64,000 nt of DNA from Papaver somniferum (taxonomy: Eukaryota; Streptophyta; Magnoliopsida; Ranunculales; Papaveraceae), in contig NC_039362.1 in assembly GCF_003573695.1 (NCBI RefSeq), positions 181,369,977-181,433,976 of the forward strand, written 5' to 3'. A program made the position numbers and the translations under genes. Of this stretch, positions 44,131-55,514 are shown in pieces (the first letter of the stretch is position 1; each line of letters opens with the position of its first letter). The notes under the pieces were generated by a model. That model ran no database searches. It saw only the letters and a list, made by a program, of their open reading frames with translations, and was not told the DNA's origin.

Positions 44131-45744
44131 TTAAAACATGGGTTTACGAACAAAATATCGATAAGCAGCAACTTTTTTCTTTCTGGAAGACGAATTATCA
44201 ACTGACAGTACCATTTTCCCTGCTTCTTTTGCTGTGTACGAGTTATGAATCGGTTCGGTATCCGACTCGGTGATTCTCTTCACTTTTTGGACTGCGATTG
44301 TGTAACTTCCTTGAGCAATTGGTATGAACTCGACACTGTAATCCACATCCCATCCTCCCACCACTACATCCCATGTAATGGTTGCACCACCCTGGTAGAT
44401 TAACAAAACCGAATCAACTCAGTGAGGGAGTGAGTTCATACTTTCAAGCTTAAACGCACATTTCTTAAGTAAGAAAAGGGACAGTTTAACTCACCTCAAT
44501 TCCTTCAATCTCCAAGTTAACTTTCTCACCACCTTTAACAGTAAACTCAGTTGCTGGTACAGGTGAACCATTCTGAAAATCACCTGGTCGACTCAGTCCA
44601 CCATATTGAACCGGTATGTTTTCAGGCTTGATATACCTGATCAAAATCATCATCAAGAATTCATCAAATGATACAAAACCCAGTTCAGATTTAAATCAGA
44701 GACAGATTTTAGCTACATACTTATAGAGAGTTTCAGCAACATATCCTTCTCTAGCAATCACAAACTTGCTCTTAGTCCTTTGAGTAAGAAAAGGACTAAA
44801 CATTGAATATATCATACTGAAGTACCACGGCACATTGATAAACACCTGCAGAGAAAAACATAAAAAAGCAAGGAAACCATTAATATAACTCCAGAAATCG
44901 AACTATATCGAGTAATTTTTGAATAACCAAAGGTTCATCATACCTTAAGAGCAACCATTTCAGGATAATTATCTTGAAACAATGAAAGAATATGTTTAGA
45001 AGCAACTCTGAGCTCCCTCTTCGGCATATCTTTAAGATCAGTCACCTGAATAATTGAATTAATCCCACCAGGTTTAAAATGCAATAACTTAATCCCTCTT
45101 TCTAATACCTGAACTCTCCATCTCAGAAACCTCTGTAATTTCTCATCATCACCAAAAATCCTCTCATACATTTCTTTGTCTTTGAAAACACCATAAGCAT
45201 TGTAACAAACAGGATGTCCTGATTTATCATAACCATGCATATAAGCAACCAACCCTTCAAGTTCTTTGAATCCAAGGATCTCATCAACAACTGAATCAGC
45301 ACCAAATTCTTTTCTCCAGCATAAACATTTCTCCAACATTGTTATTGAATCAAGAACTCTGAAATCTCTAGCTCTTAAGAACTTCAGCAATATCACATCA
45401 GCTCTTTCATCACCACTTGGTAAATCAACACCCCATATTGACAAATCACCATGTTCATGAGTGTTTGATGAGATGAGTTTCTGTTTGAGTTCATTCAAGG
45501 ATTTGAGTTCTGATGATTTTAGGTTTGAAACCAAGTAAGTATCTTCTTTGAAAGATGAAGATGATGAGGAAGAATGATGACTTGGAGTACTAGTAAATGA
45601 AGTTAATGACTTGACAAAGCTTTTCTTGATGGGTTTTGTTAATGGTGATGATGATGTTTCTACTGGGTATTGTTCTTGAAGAAGAAGAAGTTGGGTGTTA
45701 TTATCATGATGGAATGAGAAATTTGGTGATGCTGCAGCTTCCAT
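44131..45744 (-). CDS. PATL6: Patellin-6-like SEC14/GOLD phosphoinositide-transfer protein
   Basis: Four exons: 45744-44944, 44845-44721, 44636-44495, 44391-44131, all with GT-AG introns and consistent phase; 1329 coding bases, 442 residues, close to patellin-6 length. The ATG at 45744 lies in CAACAATGG, an excellent context. Domains: Ser/Thr-rich variable N-terminus (1-70, KKSFVKSLTSF), CRAL-TRIO N (about 95-150, ADVILLKFLRARDFRVLDS), SEC14 lipid-binding (about 160-330, GHPVCYNAYGVF, LHFKPGGINSIIQVTDLKDM), and GOLD (about 340-440, GGATITWDVVVGGWDVDYS, SRKKKVAAYRYFVRK). Patellins bind phosphoinositides and act at the plasma membrane and cell plate; PATL6 differs from PATL1/2 in lacking the long acidic N-terminus, as here. 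All key segments are intact, so this is the best-supported functional gene in the window. Confidence 0.93.
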
Positions 45745-46070
45745 TGTTGATTCAAACAAGAAAAATCAAAGGAAATAGTACTCTGTTTAAGTGTGGAAGA
45801 AACAATAAGTTTTGATGGAATTTCGAATGTACCTATATGAATGAAACTGATGAAATGCAGCAGAGATTGTAGTCCTTAAATCTGTTCTTGATTCTCTGTA
45901 TAATGCAGCAGCAGTAGTTACATGGGATGAAGAGAAAGAAAAAAAACAGAGAAAAAACAGAGCTTTTTTAGAGTGAGAAATACTTGACTAGACTCTAGAG
46001 ATATAGATTGAGATTTGGGACTTGGGAGAAAGAAATTGATCCCCATCAAATATATATATAGACAGTCAAA
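45745..46070 (-). promoter_or_regulatory. Patellin gene leader and core promoter
   Basis: A TATATATATA tract at 46051-46060 about 310 bases upstream of the ATG is the likely TATA box for the minus-strand gene. The leader is rich in CT/CTCTGTTTTT sequence on the coding strand. A possible leader intron acceptor (CATTCATATAG) lies near 45833. Confidence 0.45.
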
Positions 46071-46387
46071 GTCAAGATTTATATATACAAAAGATCAAAA
46101 TCCATCAGATTTAAAATGGAACGACTGTTAGAGTGAGGGTGTGTGGATTTAAGTATGGCTGAGATGTATGGAAGTATTTTGAGAGAAGGATACCAGTTTT
46201 GTACCCGGGTTAAGAAAACGAGTTAATTGTACGGGTAACGGGTCTAGTTGATTATAAATGTGAATGATTTGATTGATGTGTGAGAGTGAGATGTGCTTGA
46301 CTAGGTCAGGGAAACCGGGTCCGGTTGTTATTTACATCACGCAAGGTGAACGTGTGGGAGTAGGTAATGTAAAATGGTAACTAACAA

Positions 46388-46770
46388 CTAACATGGGTAT
46401 GCGGGTCGGTGTACGGGTGTACGGTCCCTCTGTGTGTGCAGGTTTTGTTGAGTTTGGTCGTTGGGGGGGCAAGGAGGGGGGCGGGGCCAAGTATTTTTCT
46501 TTTTAATAATTTGAAAGTGGTTTTGGCGTGCGATATGGAGAAGTCTACATTTTGTGGGGCCGATTTTGGTCCCTGGTTTTCTTCCTGTGGGGCCCAGTCT
46601 GTCTCCTTGCACGGTGATCGAGGTGGAAAAAATTGGGAGTATCTTTTGGTGCTTCTGTTGCCAAATGCTGTAGCTGTTCTGAGTACGCGACATATTGCCG
46701 GCCGGTCAAGACTTTTATGGGGAATAGGTGGTGCCCAGTCTACAATCCATTAGGTTTGGCCCTAAAAATA
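46388..46770. other. GC-richer island of unknown origin
   Basis: Between AT-rich flanks this block has G-runs (TTGGGGGGGCAAGGAGGGGG) and open frames of about 100 codons on both strands without known domains. It is followed by a transcript-like tail (TTGTAATATTTTGTGG, TTCTCTTGGTTAATC, A-run at about 46893). It could be a processed or LINE-mobilised fragment; I cannot identify the source. Confidence 0.35.
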
Positions 46771-46899
46771 CAAGGCTGCTAAGAGCGGTTGCCAGATCAT
46801 TTGATGGAATAGTTGTTCACATAATTTGGTACTTGTAATATTTTGTGGAATGTGGTTCATAGTCGAACAGGGGTTCTCTTGGTTAATCAAAAAAATACT

Positions 46900-47854
46900 A
46901 TTTGTATTTGTCTAGTTATCTGTATTTATTCGAAGGATTTTTTTTACGCAAAGGAGATTAGCTCACATGTATGTTAAAAGATCATACTTAGTGTAAATTA
47001 TTAACTTGCAAGTGATTGAATGACATGAAACATTAGATCCAGTGTTTTATTTGAACAGACGATATCATGGTGCGGTGGGAACTCACTTGTGCAAATCAGA
47101 TGTGTATGATAATTCTTTTATTAACGAGAATGCAGACGAATTTTGAAGTAGAACACATCGCTATGAGAAAGAAAAATGCTAGACACACTTCTATCTTATA
47201 GCTATTGGATTTAGCGAACGTTGTTTTATAGGTGCATTTACTTTGATATGGAGAACAATACATGAAAATGCTAAGTTTCATAGACAAATTTCAACCTTAT
47301 ACAGAAGACCTTGTTGCTCATTACCAAGGTCTTTGAAGCACCCCAGGTTGACGAAACTTGAACGAAGTTCCACATATGAACGTTCTTGAATCTAGTCTAC
47401 CAACTTTAAATAACAAATTCACCATATTTCCATGTGAAATTTTTGTCTATTGAACTGAAACCCAAAAGAATAATGTAAATGCGTTTCGGGAAAAGATTAG
47501 CAGAATGAGTTAAAGTTCGAGGAAGAAGGTTTTTACATTGGATTCTTAAAACCAACAAACAAACTATTAGTTTAATTTTTAACTAATCTATGAATATTTG
47601 GGGATGATCATAGGATCTGATCTTGCTTATAAAAAGAGCTTAGAAAAAGTGATGAGATGATGCTAACTTTACTAGTTTAGAAGTGTAAGTGAAGCAATAA
47701 TCATATTTCCCATTAACGGATGTGTATTCCTGTCCCATACTCACTCGAAAAAACAATAATAACCAAGTATATGTGCATCGGACGGTGAAGGTGCGGTTGT
47801 GTACGTGGTCCGGTTTGTTAAATCATTATCACTGGCAATCCATAAGATGGAAAA
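46900..47854. other. Intergenic sequence without a gene
   Basis: AT-rich; no supported feature. Confidence 0.45.
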
Positions 47855-48180
47855 GTGTATGGGTATCATACTCTGGGAACACTTTTTTTTTCCTTTTTTT
47901 TAATGTAAGAATTAGTAAGTCACTCTTACGTGAAATTTCAGATCATGATCTAAAAAATATCACGCTCGTTGGTCAAGTACAACATTGGTATCATAGGGTT
48001 GATGTCACTACCATATGGTGATAAAGTTATTGGGTAATAATATAGGCCAAAGTTCAGAATTCGTCAACATCAAATTTTTTCTGGTATAATAAAAGATATC
48101 GGAATGGGTCCAAACCAACTTTGAGCTTGTAACATATTTGTGGAGATTAAAGTTTAGGAAATATTGTCTGCAAAATACAA
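47855..48180. repeat. Direct repeat, left copy
   Basis: Shares TGTATGGGTAT, GGGTTGATGTCACT, ATATGGTGAT and GTATAATAAAAGATATCG with 49605-49975. The pair flanks the dead copia remnant. Confidence 0.65.
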
Positions 48181-48181
48181 A

Positions 48182-48534
48182 TGTTAGATTGTTCAGTACA
48201 TAATGGCAAGTTTAAAATATGAATTTTACATATATTGAGAAAAAGAATATAGATTTCTCTATTAAAATATAGTTTGGGATTTAACTGAAAGATCTGAAAA
48301 CGAGTTATATTGAACGGTTTTAGTTATAGAGAAACAGATAAGTTGTATTGATCTGCAATGAGTTGTTACAATCAAATAAAAAACAAACTGAGGAAGAAGA
48401 AAGATACTTATAGTATTATTACCAGACTCGGCAGTTAATTACGGTTACGAAAATGAGCTGTCACATGACAAATGTCAGAAGAACATTGGCTACAAAAGAA
48501 GATGACTCGGACTGAGCTATAATTAGCTCTTACA
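48182..48534 (-). repeat. LTR of the degraded copia
   Basis: The right boundary at 48534 is fixed by the adjoining polypurine tract (plus-strand GTCCCCCTCAAAGT); the left boundary is provisional. Confidence 0.5.
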
Positions 48535-48554
48535 GTCCCCCTCAAAGTACTAAG

Positions 48555-49350
48555 CACTGTGATAGTGCATAAGTTTGCTTTGCAGTTTAAAAGAGAGATA
48601 TTGATAGGCCTTTATTGAACACATATGCAACTTGTTGTAGTGTAGGAACAAACTCTACCTGTAGAAAACCATTGAAGATCATACCTCTCACAGTACGATA
48701 GTCTATTTCCACATGCTTCGTACGGGCTTGATAAATTGGATTTGCAGCGAACTCCGAATCCCCAAATTATCACAAAAAATAGTGCATGATGTCTTCAAAT
48801 AATTCTACTCATCAAGTAGATAAGAGACCCATAAGATTTCTGAAGAAGCTACTATTCAGAGCTCAAAGCAGTTATTAAAGAGTCATTTGAGACTACTGGA
48901 AGTATATCCACATAAACCAATAAAATCTTCTGAAGTCCAGACTTGTTATAATAAAACATTGAATTATCAACTTCTGACTTGGAAAAATCATAATTGGCAA
49001 TAAAGAAGCTAAATCTCTCAAACCAGGCTCTTGGAGCTTGCTTCAACCCATACAATGACTTCTTCAAGTGACATACATAAGAAGGATGCTCAGAAGAGAC
49101 AAACCCAGGAGTCTGTTCGATATATACATATTCATCCAGATATCCATGTAGAAATGAATTAGAGACATCAAGTTGTCTAATATACCATTTGTGACCCATA
49201 GCTACACTCAAGACACATTTGATGGTAGTAGCTTTAACAAGAAGACTAAATGTCTCATCATAATCAACACCATCTATTTGATGATACCCCTTGGCCACTA
49301 ATCTAGCTTTATGTCTTTCTATAGTACCATCTGACTTAAGTTTTATTTTT
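48555..49350 (-). pseudogene. Copia RT and RNase H fragments
   Basis: [61 protein letters not shown], then [12 protein letters not shown] where the catalytic YVDD reads YVDI. After a deletion the RNase H end follows in shifted frames: FCDNLG, AANPIYQARTKHVEIDYRTV, GFLQVEFVPTLQQVAYVFNK. Lost active-site Asp, frame changes and missing domains make it non-functional. Confidence 0.8.
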
Positions 49351-49364
49351 TCTGTTTTATAAAA

Positions 49365-49600
49365 CCTAGACCTAGGTTCGGCTGATAAGTTATCAGTCGA
49401 ACATCACTCTTTAACTGCCGAACTTAAGTTCGGCTGATTCGAGCAAAAAATAGGACAACCGAACTTAACGTTGTTCTTTATATAGTGAAATTAGGCTAAC
49501 ATTTTTGTGATTAATTATCAGCCGCATTGTTCATCAACATTTTCAGAATGAAGAACAAAGAGTAGTTCGACTAATAATTTGTTTCAATTATAAGTCGAAC
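49365..49600. repeat. AGTTCGGCTGAT/ATCAGTCGAAC-rich block
   Basis: Short inverted and direct copies of GTTCGGCTGAT, CAGTCGAAC and TCGAACTTCACTCT recur four to five times. A MITE-like hairpin element is possible, but ends and target duplication are unclear. Confidence 0.4.
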
Positions 49601-49604
49601 TTCA

Positions 49605-49975
49605 CTCTGTATGGGTATGATAGTCATACTCTAGGAACTTTTCTTTTCCCTTTTTATTGTAGGAATTAGTGAGTAAGCAAGATATTCTTATCTAAGAGTT
49701 CAGATCATCATCCAAATTTCACGTTTGTTGGTTATGTAAGTATAAAGTTAGTATTATAGCCTTATAGGGTTGATGTCACTGTCAAATGGTGATCAAGTTA
49801 CTGAATAACAAAACCAGTGACCTGAAATCGGAATTCCTCGACATTGAGAAAAATTCTAGTATAATAAAAGATATCGAAATGTGTCAGAGCCTACTGTGAG
49901 TTTGTAACATATTGCATGTTGAAATATGAACTTATTTAAGTTTAAAAAAATGTTGTGCGCAAAAATAAAATGTTA
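49605..49975. repeat. Direct repeat, right copy
   Basis: Pair of 47855-48180, roughly 75-80 percent alike by eye, with several indels. Confidence 0.65.
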
Positions 49976-50517
49976 GATTTTCTTGTTTTAGAGTGATAAA
50001 TTCATCGAGTGATGATACCGACGACCTGAATTTGAAACTCCGCTGAAACAAAAAGAAAAAAAGATCAAGAAAAGAAAATTCTAAAGGATCATCTCCAGAC
50101 CGCCTATCAAACCAGAAAGAAACTTTAGCACCAGGGTGAATCGAAATGACACAATGCATATTAGTTATATTACTCACTTCAGCAATAACTTTCCAACAAG
50201 AGATACCACTTGTAGAACTTAGTTATCCATAAATAATTACACTATACTTTTTAAAAAATAATTTTAAACCAAAGGCAGAAGCTATTTCTCTCGACATAAA
50301 CCTCCAACACCACTACCAAGAAGTGCAATGTTCATAACTTTTAAATTGAGAACCCTAAACCACTTGTATTATTTGAAGCACAAACTATTTTCCAGTTAAC
50401 TAAATGAGAAGTACTTGCACAAGATCTATATATGTTCCCAAAGAAAGTTTCTCATTATATTTTCAAGTCAAAGAATGATAGAAACAAGAATCCTAAAAAC
50501 AATAAAATAGTACATAG

Positions 50518-52728
50518 TGTTAGAGCACTGCTCGGTCGAACTCGCAAGCGTTGCTATCTCAAGCTTGTTTGTCAATGTTAGTGACCAAAACTATAAGTCT
50601 TGATTTCTAGTCTACTTATAGTAATGTCTCGGACTAGGATAAATTGTGTAGTTGAGCATTAGACTTCACGGCGTTCATCAGTTGAAGACGAAGAACTACT
50701 AAGGAGAGCTTGTGGAACTTCATCAACAAAAGGTATGTGGAGACTAAAACTCATCTTGGAAAGTCTATTTATACTCTATCTCCTATATTGAGACAAAAGT
50801 TGTATTACTATATAGTATTCGATTATGCATATTTGAGATCTCAAGCTGAGTTTAACTCGCTTACATATTTCTTGAAATATGTGTTGGTAAGCTTTCGCTT
50901 CAACCAAGTTCATCTTATATTCTTCACGAAAGTCAAAAGATGATCACGTGAAAATTGTCGAGTAACATCTTACATGATTTGTGTGATACAATAATTTGGT
51001 GTAGACTTGAAATGTTTCGTTATGATTATTTCAATAACTTGAAAATTGATTTGATGCTAATAGTGTGTGAAAACGGCTATTGTCATCCTCTAAGAAAGTT
51101 TCAATGATTGAAAGAAGAGTTTAGAACTATTGGATTATGAACATAGTATGCATTCTTGCATGCATGTGATCCATGACCGGAACTATAGTATGCATACCCG
51201 TATGCATACTTGTAGTTGTGGAATTCCGGGTACCAAGTACACATACCGGTACGCATGATTGCGTAAGGTATAGGTCTGGGAATTTCTGTTGGGTTTTGGA
51301 AGTGTACTAAGGTATACGTACCCGTTCGCATACTGGCAAACCCAATCTCAGACCGACTACTTAGGTATGCGTACCTGAGTGGTTAAAGTTCAAAAATCAG
51401 TTTTTTCATGAACTAATACATTTATATATTAAGGAATACATTCTTTGCAAACCGTGACTATAATGTTCATGAATTGATTCGAGTGAATCAAACCGATTAT
51501 GCAGCAATTGTGTTCTCGTATACTTCTATGAGAATATAGCAATTGAACAACTCTTTAACTAGTTTCATTTGAGTCATTTGAACTAGTTATGGTTAAGATG
51601 AATAAGTTTGATATGAGAGTGTTCATATAGCTAACCTCGGTTAACTACTGTTGAGCCAACATGGTGTACACGTTTAGGTACGGTTACTTAAACCTAATTG
51701 AAGGTACATTTCATTTGTGTTTAACAAGCTAAGTTCGATCTAACGGTTGAAAGATATTAGCTTGAATCTAATTAGGTTTTCATCTAACGGTGAATATTGA
51801 ATGCTTTGTTACCAAGGTAACTTAGATTGCAAACCCTGATTTGAAAACTATATAAACAAGAACTCTAGCAACTGGGAAACCTAATCCCCACACCTCATGT
51901 GTGATACTAGTTACGTCTAGAGTCGATTCTCCTTTAACCTTAGGTTTTTCACGAAACCCTGTAGGTTAACGACTTGAAGTCTATATTGGGATTGTGAAGC
52001 CAGACCCAACTATTTTCTCTGTAATTGCATATTCTGATCTTGCCCCATTCTATCATATTGAGTACTATCTTCTCTAAGATTTGCTCGAGATTGATCTCCG
52101 ATAGGCAAGATAAAAAGTAGTCACAAACATCTTCGTCTCATCGTTTGCGATTCCATAATATCTTGTTTCTCTACCATACGATTAAGATTATTGTGAAGTG
52201 ATTGATAATACTAGGTTGTTCTTCGGGAATATAAGTCTAGTTTATCAATTGGTTCCTGTGCACCTTGATTTATCAAAAGACGGAATAAAACTCATAGGCA
52301 TTTCTATGAGAGACAGATTTATCTATTCCAATAGACTTTTCTGTGTGAGACAAATTTCTTTATCAAGTCTTCGACTTTGGGTCGTAGCAACTCTTGGTTG
52401 TGGGTGAGATCATCTAAGGGAATCAAGTGCGTAGAATCCTGCTGGAGTTCAGAGGTGTAAGGAGCGCAACTGTACCTTGATCAGTGTGAGATTGATTAGG
52501 GATCAACTACATTCCAGTCTGAAGTTCATTGGTAGTAGGCTAGTGTCTGTAGCGGCTCAATACAATATGGTGTTCAAAGATGGACTAGGTCCCGAGGTTT
52601 TTCTGCATTTGCGGTTTTCCTCGTTAACAAAATTCTGGTGTCTGTGTTATTTCTTTTCCGCATTATATATTTGTTATATAATTGAAATATCACAGGTTGT
52701 GAGTTAAGATCAATCAATTAGATAATCC
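50518..52728 (+). repeat. Large solo-LTR-like block
   Basis: Begins TGTTAGAGCACTGCTCGG at 50518. The distal part reads GAGGTTTTTCTGCATTTGCG, GTTTTCCTCGTTAACAAAAT, TTCTGGTGTCTGTGTTATTT, ATAATTGAAATATCACAGG, a kind of 3' end seen in long LTRs of plant copia (SIRE/Maximus-like) elements. A TATA-like AACTATATAAACAAG lies at about 51846. No internal element sequence is present, so a solo LTR or fragment is likely. The right edge is approximate and no target duplication was found. Confidence 0.45.
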
Positions 52729-53031
52729 ACACACGGGCGGAGTTATAATAAGCGTCTGATGTGGTCCCAATCCTTATCCGCACCCTAGTCTTAATCAGGC
52801 GAACTCTTAATATGCACCCAATTTCACACGGTTATTATATCAACGTCTGTTATCATACGCACTCTTAATCTCTACTGTAGCAAATCAGGATTTCAGACAA
52901 AATATGGTCCTCAACCTTAGAAAACTGACCATATTTGGTTATTCTATGCTATAATGTGATTGTTTTTTTTTTACCATATTTGTTTTTGCTCCATGTTTTG
53001 CTCGTCCAAATTTGTTTAGCTCCATGGTCCT

Positions 53032-53329
53032 TGTTGGAAATAATAAACCAAAAAATTATATTTGGAAGTCGAAGTTATCTTGCGACACAAGGTATTTTGG
53101 TTCTAGAGAGTTCTAGAAGAGTTTTATTTTAGAGTCATGCTTATGTTAGGAAAGTGTCTTTGTTTAGAGTTTGATCTTTGTTTGGAAAGTGCTTTGAAGT
53201 GGTCATCAAGTTTGTGAACTATATAAATAGGCTGTTGAGCCAAGAGAATTTGTACACCAATTTGATTATCAATGTAGACGATTATTGCTTCCGCGTTTGT
53301 GATCTCCTCTCTCTTGTCTCGGTCCAACA
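53032..53329 (+). repeat. 5' LTR of the non-coding element
   Basis: TGTTGGAAATAATAAACC ... CGGTCCAACA, with ACTATATAAATAGG as the TATA box at about 53218-53231. Confidence 0.88.
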
Positions 53330-53490
53330 ATAGGTATCAGAGCACGAGGAAGAGAGTTAGAAGTTAATAGGCTGTTGAGCCAAGAGAATTTGTACACCGA
53401 TTTGATTATCAATGTAGATAATTATTGCTTCCGCGTTTGTGCTCTCCTCTCTCTTGTCTCGGTCCAACAATTGGTATCAGAGCAAGGTGA
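53330..53490 (+). other. Two successive primer-binding sites with partial LTR duplication
   Basis: PBS-like GGTATCAGAGC occurs at about 53333-53343, then GCTGTTGAGCC through CGGTCCAACA (the last 100 bases of the LTR) is repeated at 53369-53469, followed by a second, canonical TTGGTATCAGAGC at about 53470-53482. The linker ACGAGGAAGAGAGTTAGAAG also recurs at about 53582, so a tandem duplication with an internal deletion explains it. Confidence 0.8.
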
Positions 53491-54144
53491 GAGGAAGAGA
53501 GAAAAGAAGGAGAAAAAGAGTTAGTCTTGAAGCTGCGTTTGATTTTTGCTGGTAAGATACTATGCTTTGCGCTGTGGTGAACACGAGGAAGAGAGTTAGA
53601 AGTTAAATATCAACAAAAACAACACATGCGTGCTGTTAGGGTTTGAGTTGGAAGTTATTTCTAGTCGTCGAAAAGGCTGAGAAATAAGAAGTTGGCTGCT
53701 GGCATGAACACAGGTGAGAAGAATTGTTGTTGTTTGTTGTTGAAGAGAAGAATTGTGCAAACTTCTGTGGTTTTGATGGCTTCCGTTTGCGAAATTTTGG
53801 TGTGAATATTACTGAGATTTCGTGAAGTAGCAGGTGGCTCTCAATTGATCTTGGTGGTGCTGATTGTTGTATCTTCCACATTCGCTATCGGTTAAACTTA
53901 GAGGTCGAGTTCGTTTAAAAAAAAAATAGCTGCAAAGAAAAGAAGAAGCCGTGTGAATTAGGAAGAGTTTAGAGCCGTGAAAATAGCCAACTCGAAGAGG
54001 CTGGTGCCAATGGTCTGTGGCATCTTTGCCGACAGTTGTGAGCCATCGTGTGGACGATATTTAGAAGTTGTGATGAACGGAAAATTGCTGCCATTAATGG
54101 TGGACGATAATCATGATTGATAGCTTCTGGTATGATGATGGTGA
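53491..54144 (+). other. Left interior of the non-coding LTR element
   Basis: GA-rich sequence without open frames of interest; it ends in the target copy GGTGA (54140-54144). Confidence 0.6.
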
Positions 54145-54942
54145 TGTTGGAGTCTTGCAAAAATAGAAGAAACGTCAGATGTATCAAACAATAAATATAA
54201 AGAACCGTATCAAACAACTCTACCACGAACAAATTGATGAGGGAAGAATCACAGGTTCAACAAGCTGTCCTTAACACATTAGTTCGCGGGTATACTCTAA
54301 AGTAATGCTAAAGCACAGCGTGCGAAGATGTGTCCAGGATAAGACTGCCCGATATAACTTGTATTAGCACAATACAAGTTACCCACTCTTAAACTCAGCA
54401 TCGGGGATGGAAGTAAAACGCCGCACGAAAATAAAAGCAAGAAGATGAAGAAAAGACCTAGAGATGGTCGCTGCTTGTGTGTTTTGAAAAGAGATTTTCG
54501 AGTTGTATTTATAGGAAAATTAACTTGCAAATCAAGTTAGGTTTAGGTTTTTTCTTATAAAACGAGTTTTGTTTCTTGTAAAACAATTAAACACAAAAAA
54601 GGAATTTTTCCATAAATAAAACTCTTAAATAAATTATTTATCAAGTTAAAAACTTGCAAAAAATAATTTCAAGTAGACACGGACTTGGTGCTTGGTACAC
54701 GCGCATGGGCATGGGTCGAAACATGTATTTTTCGCCCCACCCGCTCCACCCACATTGTGTTACAACATATCCATGAGAACATGGTAATATAGTGGAGCAC
54801 CTCTTTAGTTTTCCGCAATGTGGGACTAAAGGTTCCATTTCATTCACTCAAAAATGAGTGAGTATCCTTAGCCCCTTAGGTCATGAGATCAAACCACACC
54901 AAGACCAAAAAATCATTTATTAAATAACTCATTTATCCAACA
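54145..54942 (-). repeat. Nested copia 3' LTR
   Basis: In plus-strand text starts TGTTGGAGTCTTGC and ends TTTATCCAACA. Contains TTGTATTTATAGGAAAATTA as the TATA region read on the minus strand's opposite. Confidence 0.88.
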
Positions 54943-55514
54943 ACCCCCCACATGAATGAAATCTCGGTAAAAAACGAAAAATCAGAGTACGGAAAAAACC
55001 ATTTAGGCAAAGGTGTCCATGAGGTCTTGAACCTTGCTTAGAGAGAAGTTACCGGAACTACTATCTAGACAGTGAACTATGTCTTGAACTGCTAGCGTTT
55101 GGTGTAATTCTAATAACATACATGCATGATATCCTCCAAGTGTTGCTAAGTTTGTGCCGTTTTGTCCATTTTGGCCATGGACATATCCTGTTTCTCAAAA
55201 TGCTTTAGAGAATCGGCTCCATTCTCATTGGAAGCGACCCACTTCCTCATTCAGATAGGTGAGTTCCATCAAGAGTGTTTACTGCTACACCCCACTTCAA
55301 TCTTAAATTGAAACTATAGAACTCATTAAGACTTAATTAAAAGTCATCCTCCACATGCAGTGACACTATCACATCAACACCATAGGGAAGGGACAGAGAA
55401 TGAAATTCTATGATAGTGTTTACCTTTACCCACCATAAATTAGTTGTCTCATTCGAAACCTTGTTATTGGAATATCCAATCAGCAAGGTTGAGTATCCTT
55501 CATGGCAAGTTTAA

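Larger units (their letters stand above)
48182..49375 (-). mobile_element. Degraded Ty1/copia remnant (LTR, RNase H, RT)
   Basis: Minus-strand order: RT fragment (49298-48852), RNase H C-terminus (about 48790-48560), polypurine tract ACTTTGAGGGGGAC, then an LTR beginning TGTAAGAGCTAATTATAGCT at 48534. The LTR's far edge near 48182 (TGTTAGATT) is uncertain because those bases also occur in the flanking direct repeat. No second LTR is seen, and gag to integrase are missing. Confidence 0.7.

Noticed and set aside
44136..45759. Patellin start at 45759 (five codons further upstream)
   Set aside because: That codon is TTG, not ATG; the first ATG is 45744 and lies in a strong initiation context.
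46409..46753. Protein-coding gene of about 114 codons
   Set aside because: No domain, competing frame of similar length on the other strand, composition-driven openness.
54297..54847. Small minus-strand open frames in the LTRs (also at 59578-60128)
   Set aside because: They lie wholly in LTR sequence and occur twice only because the LTRs are duplicated.
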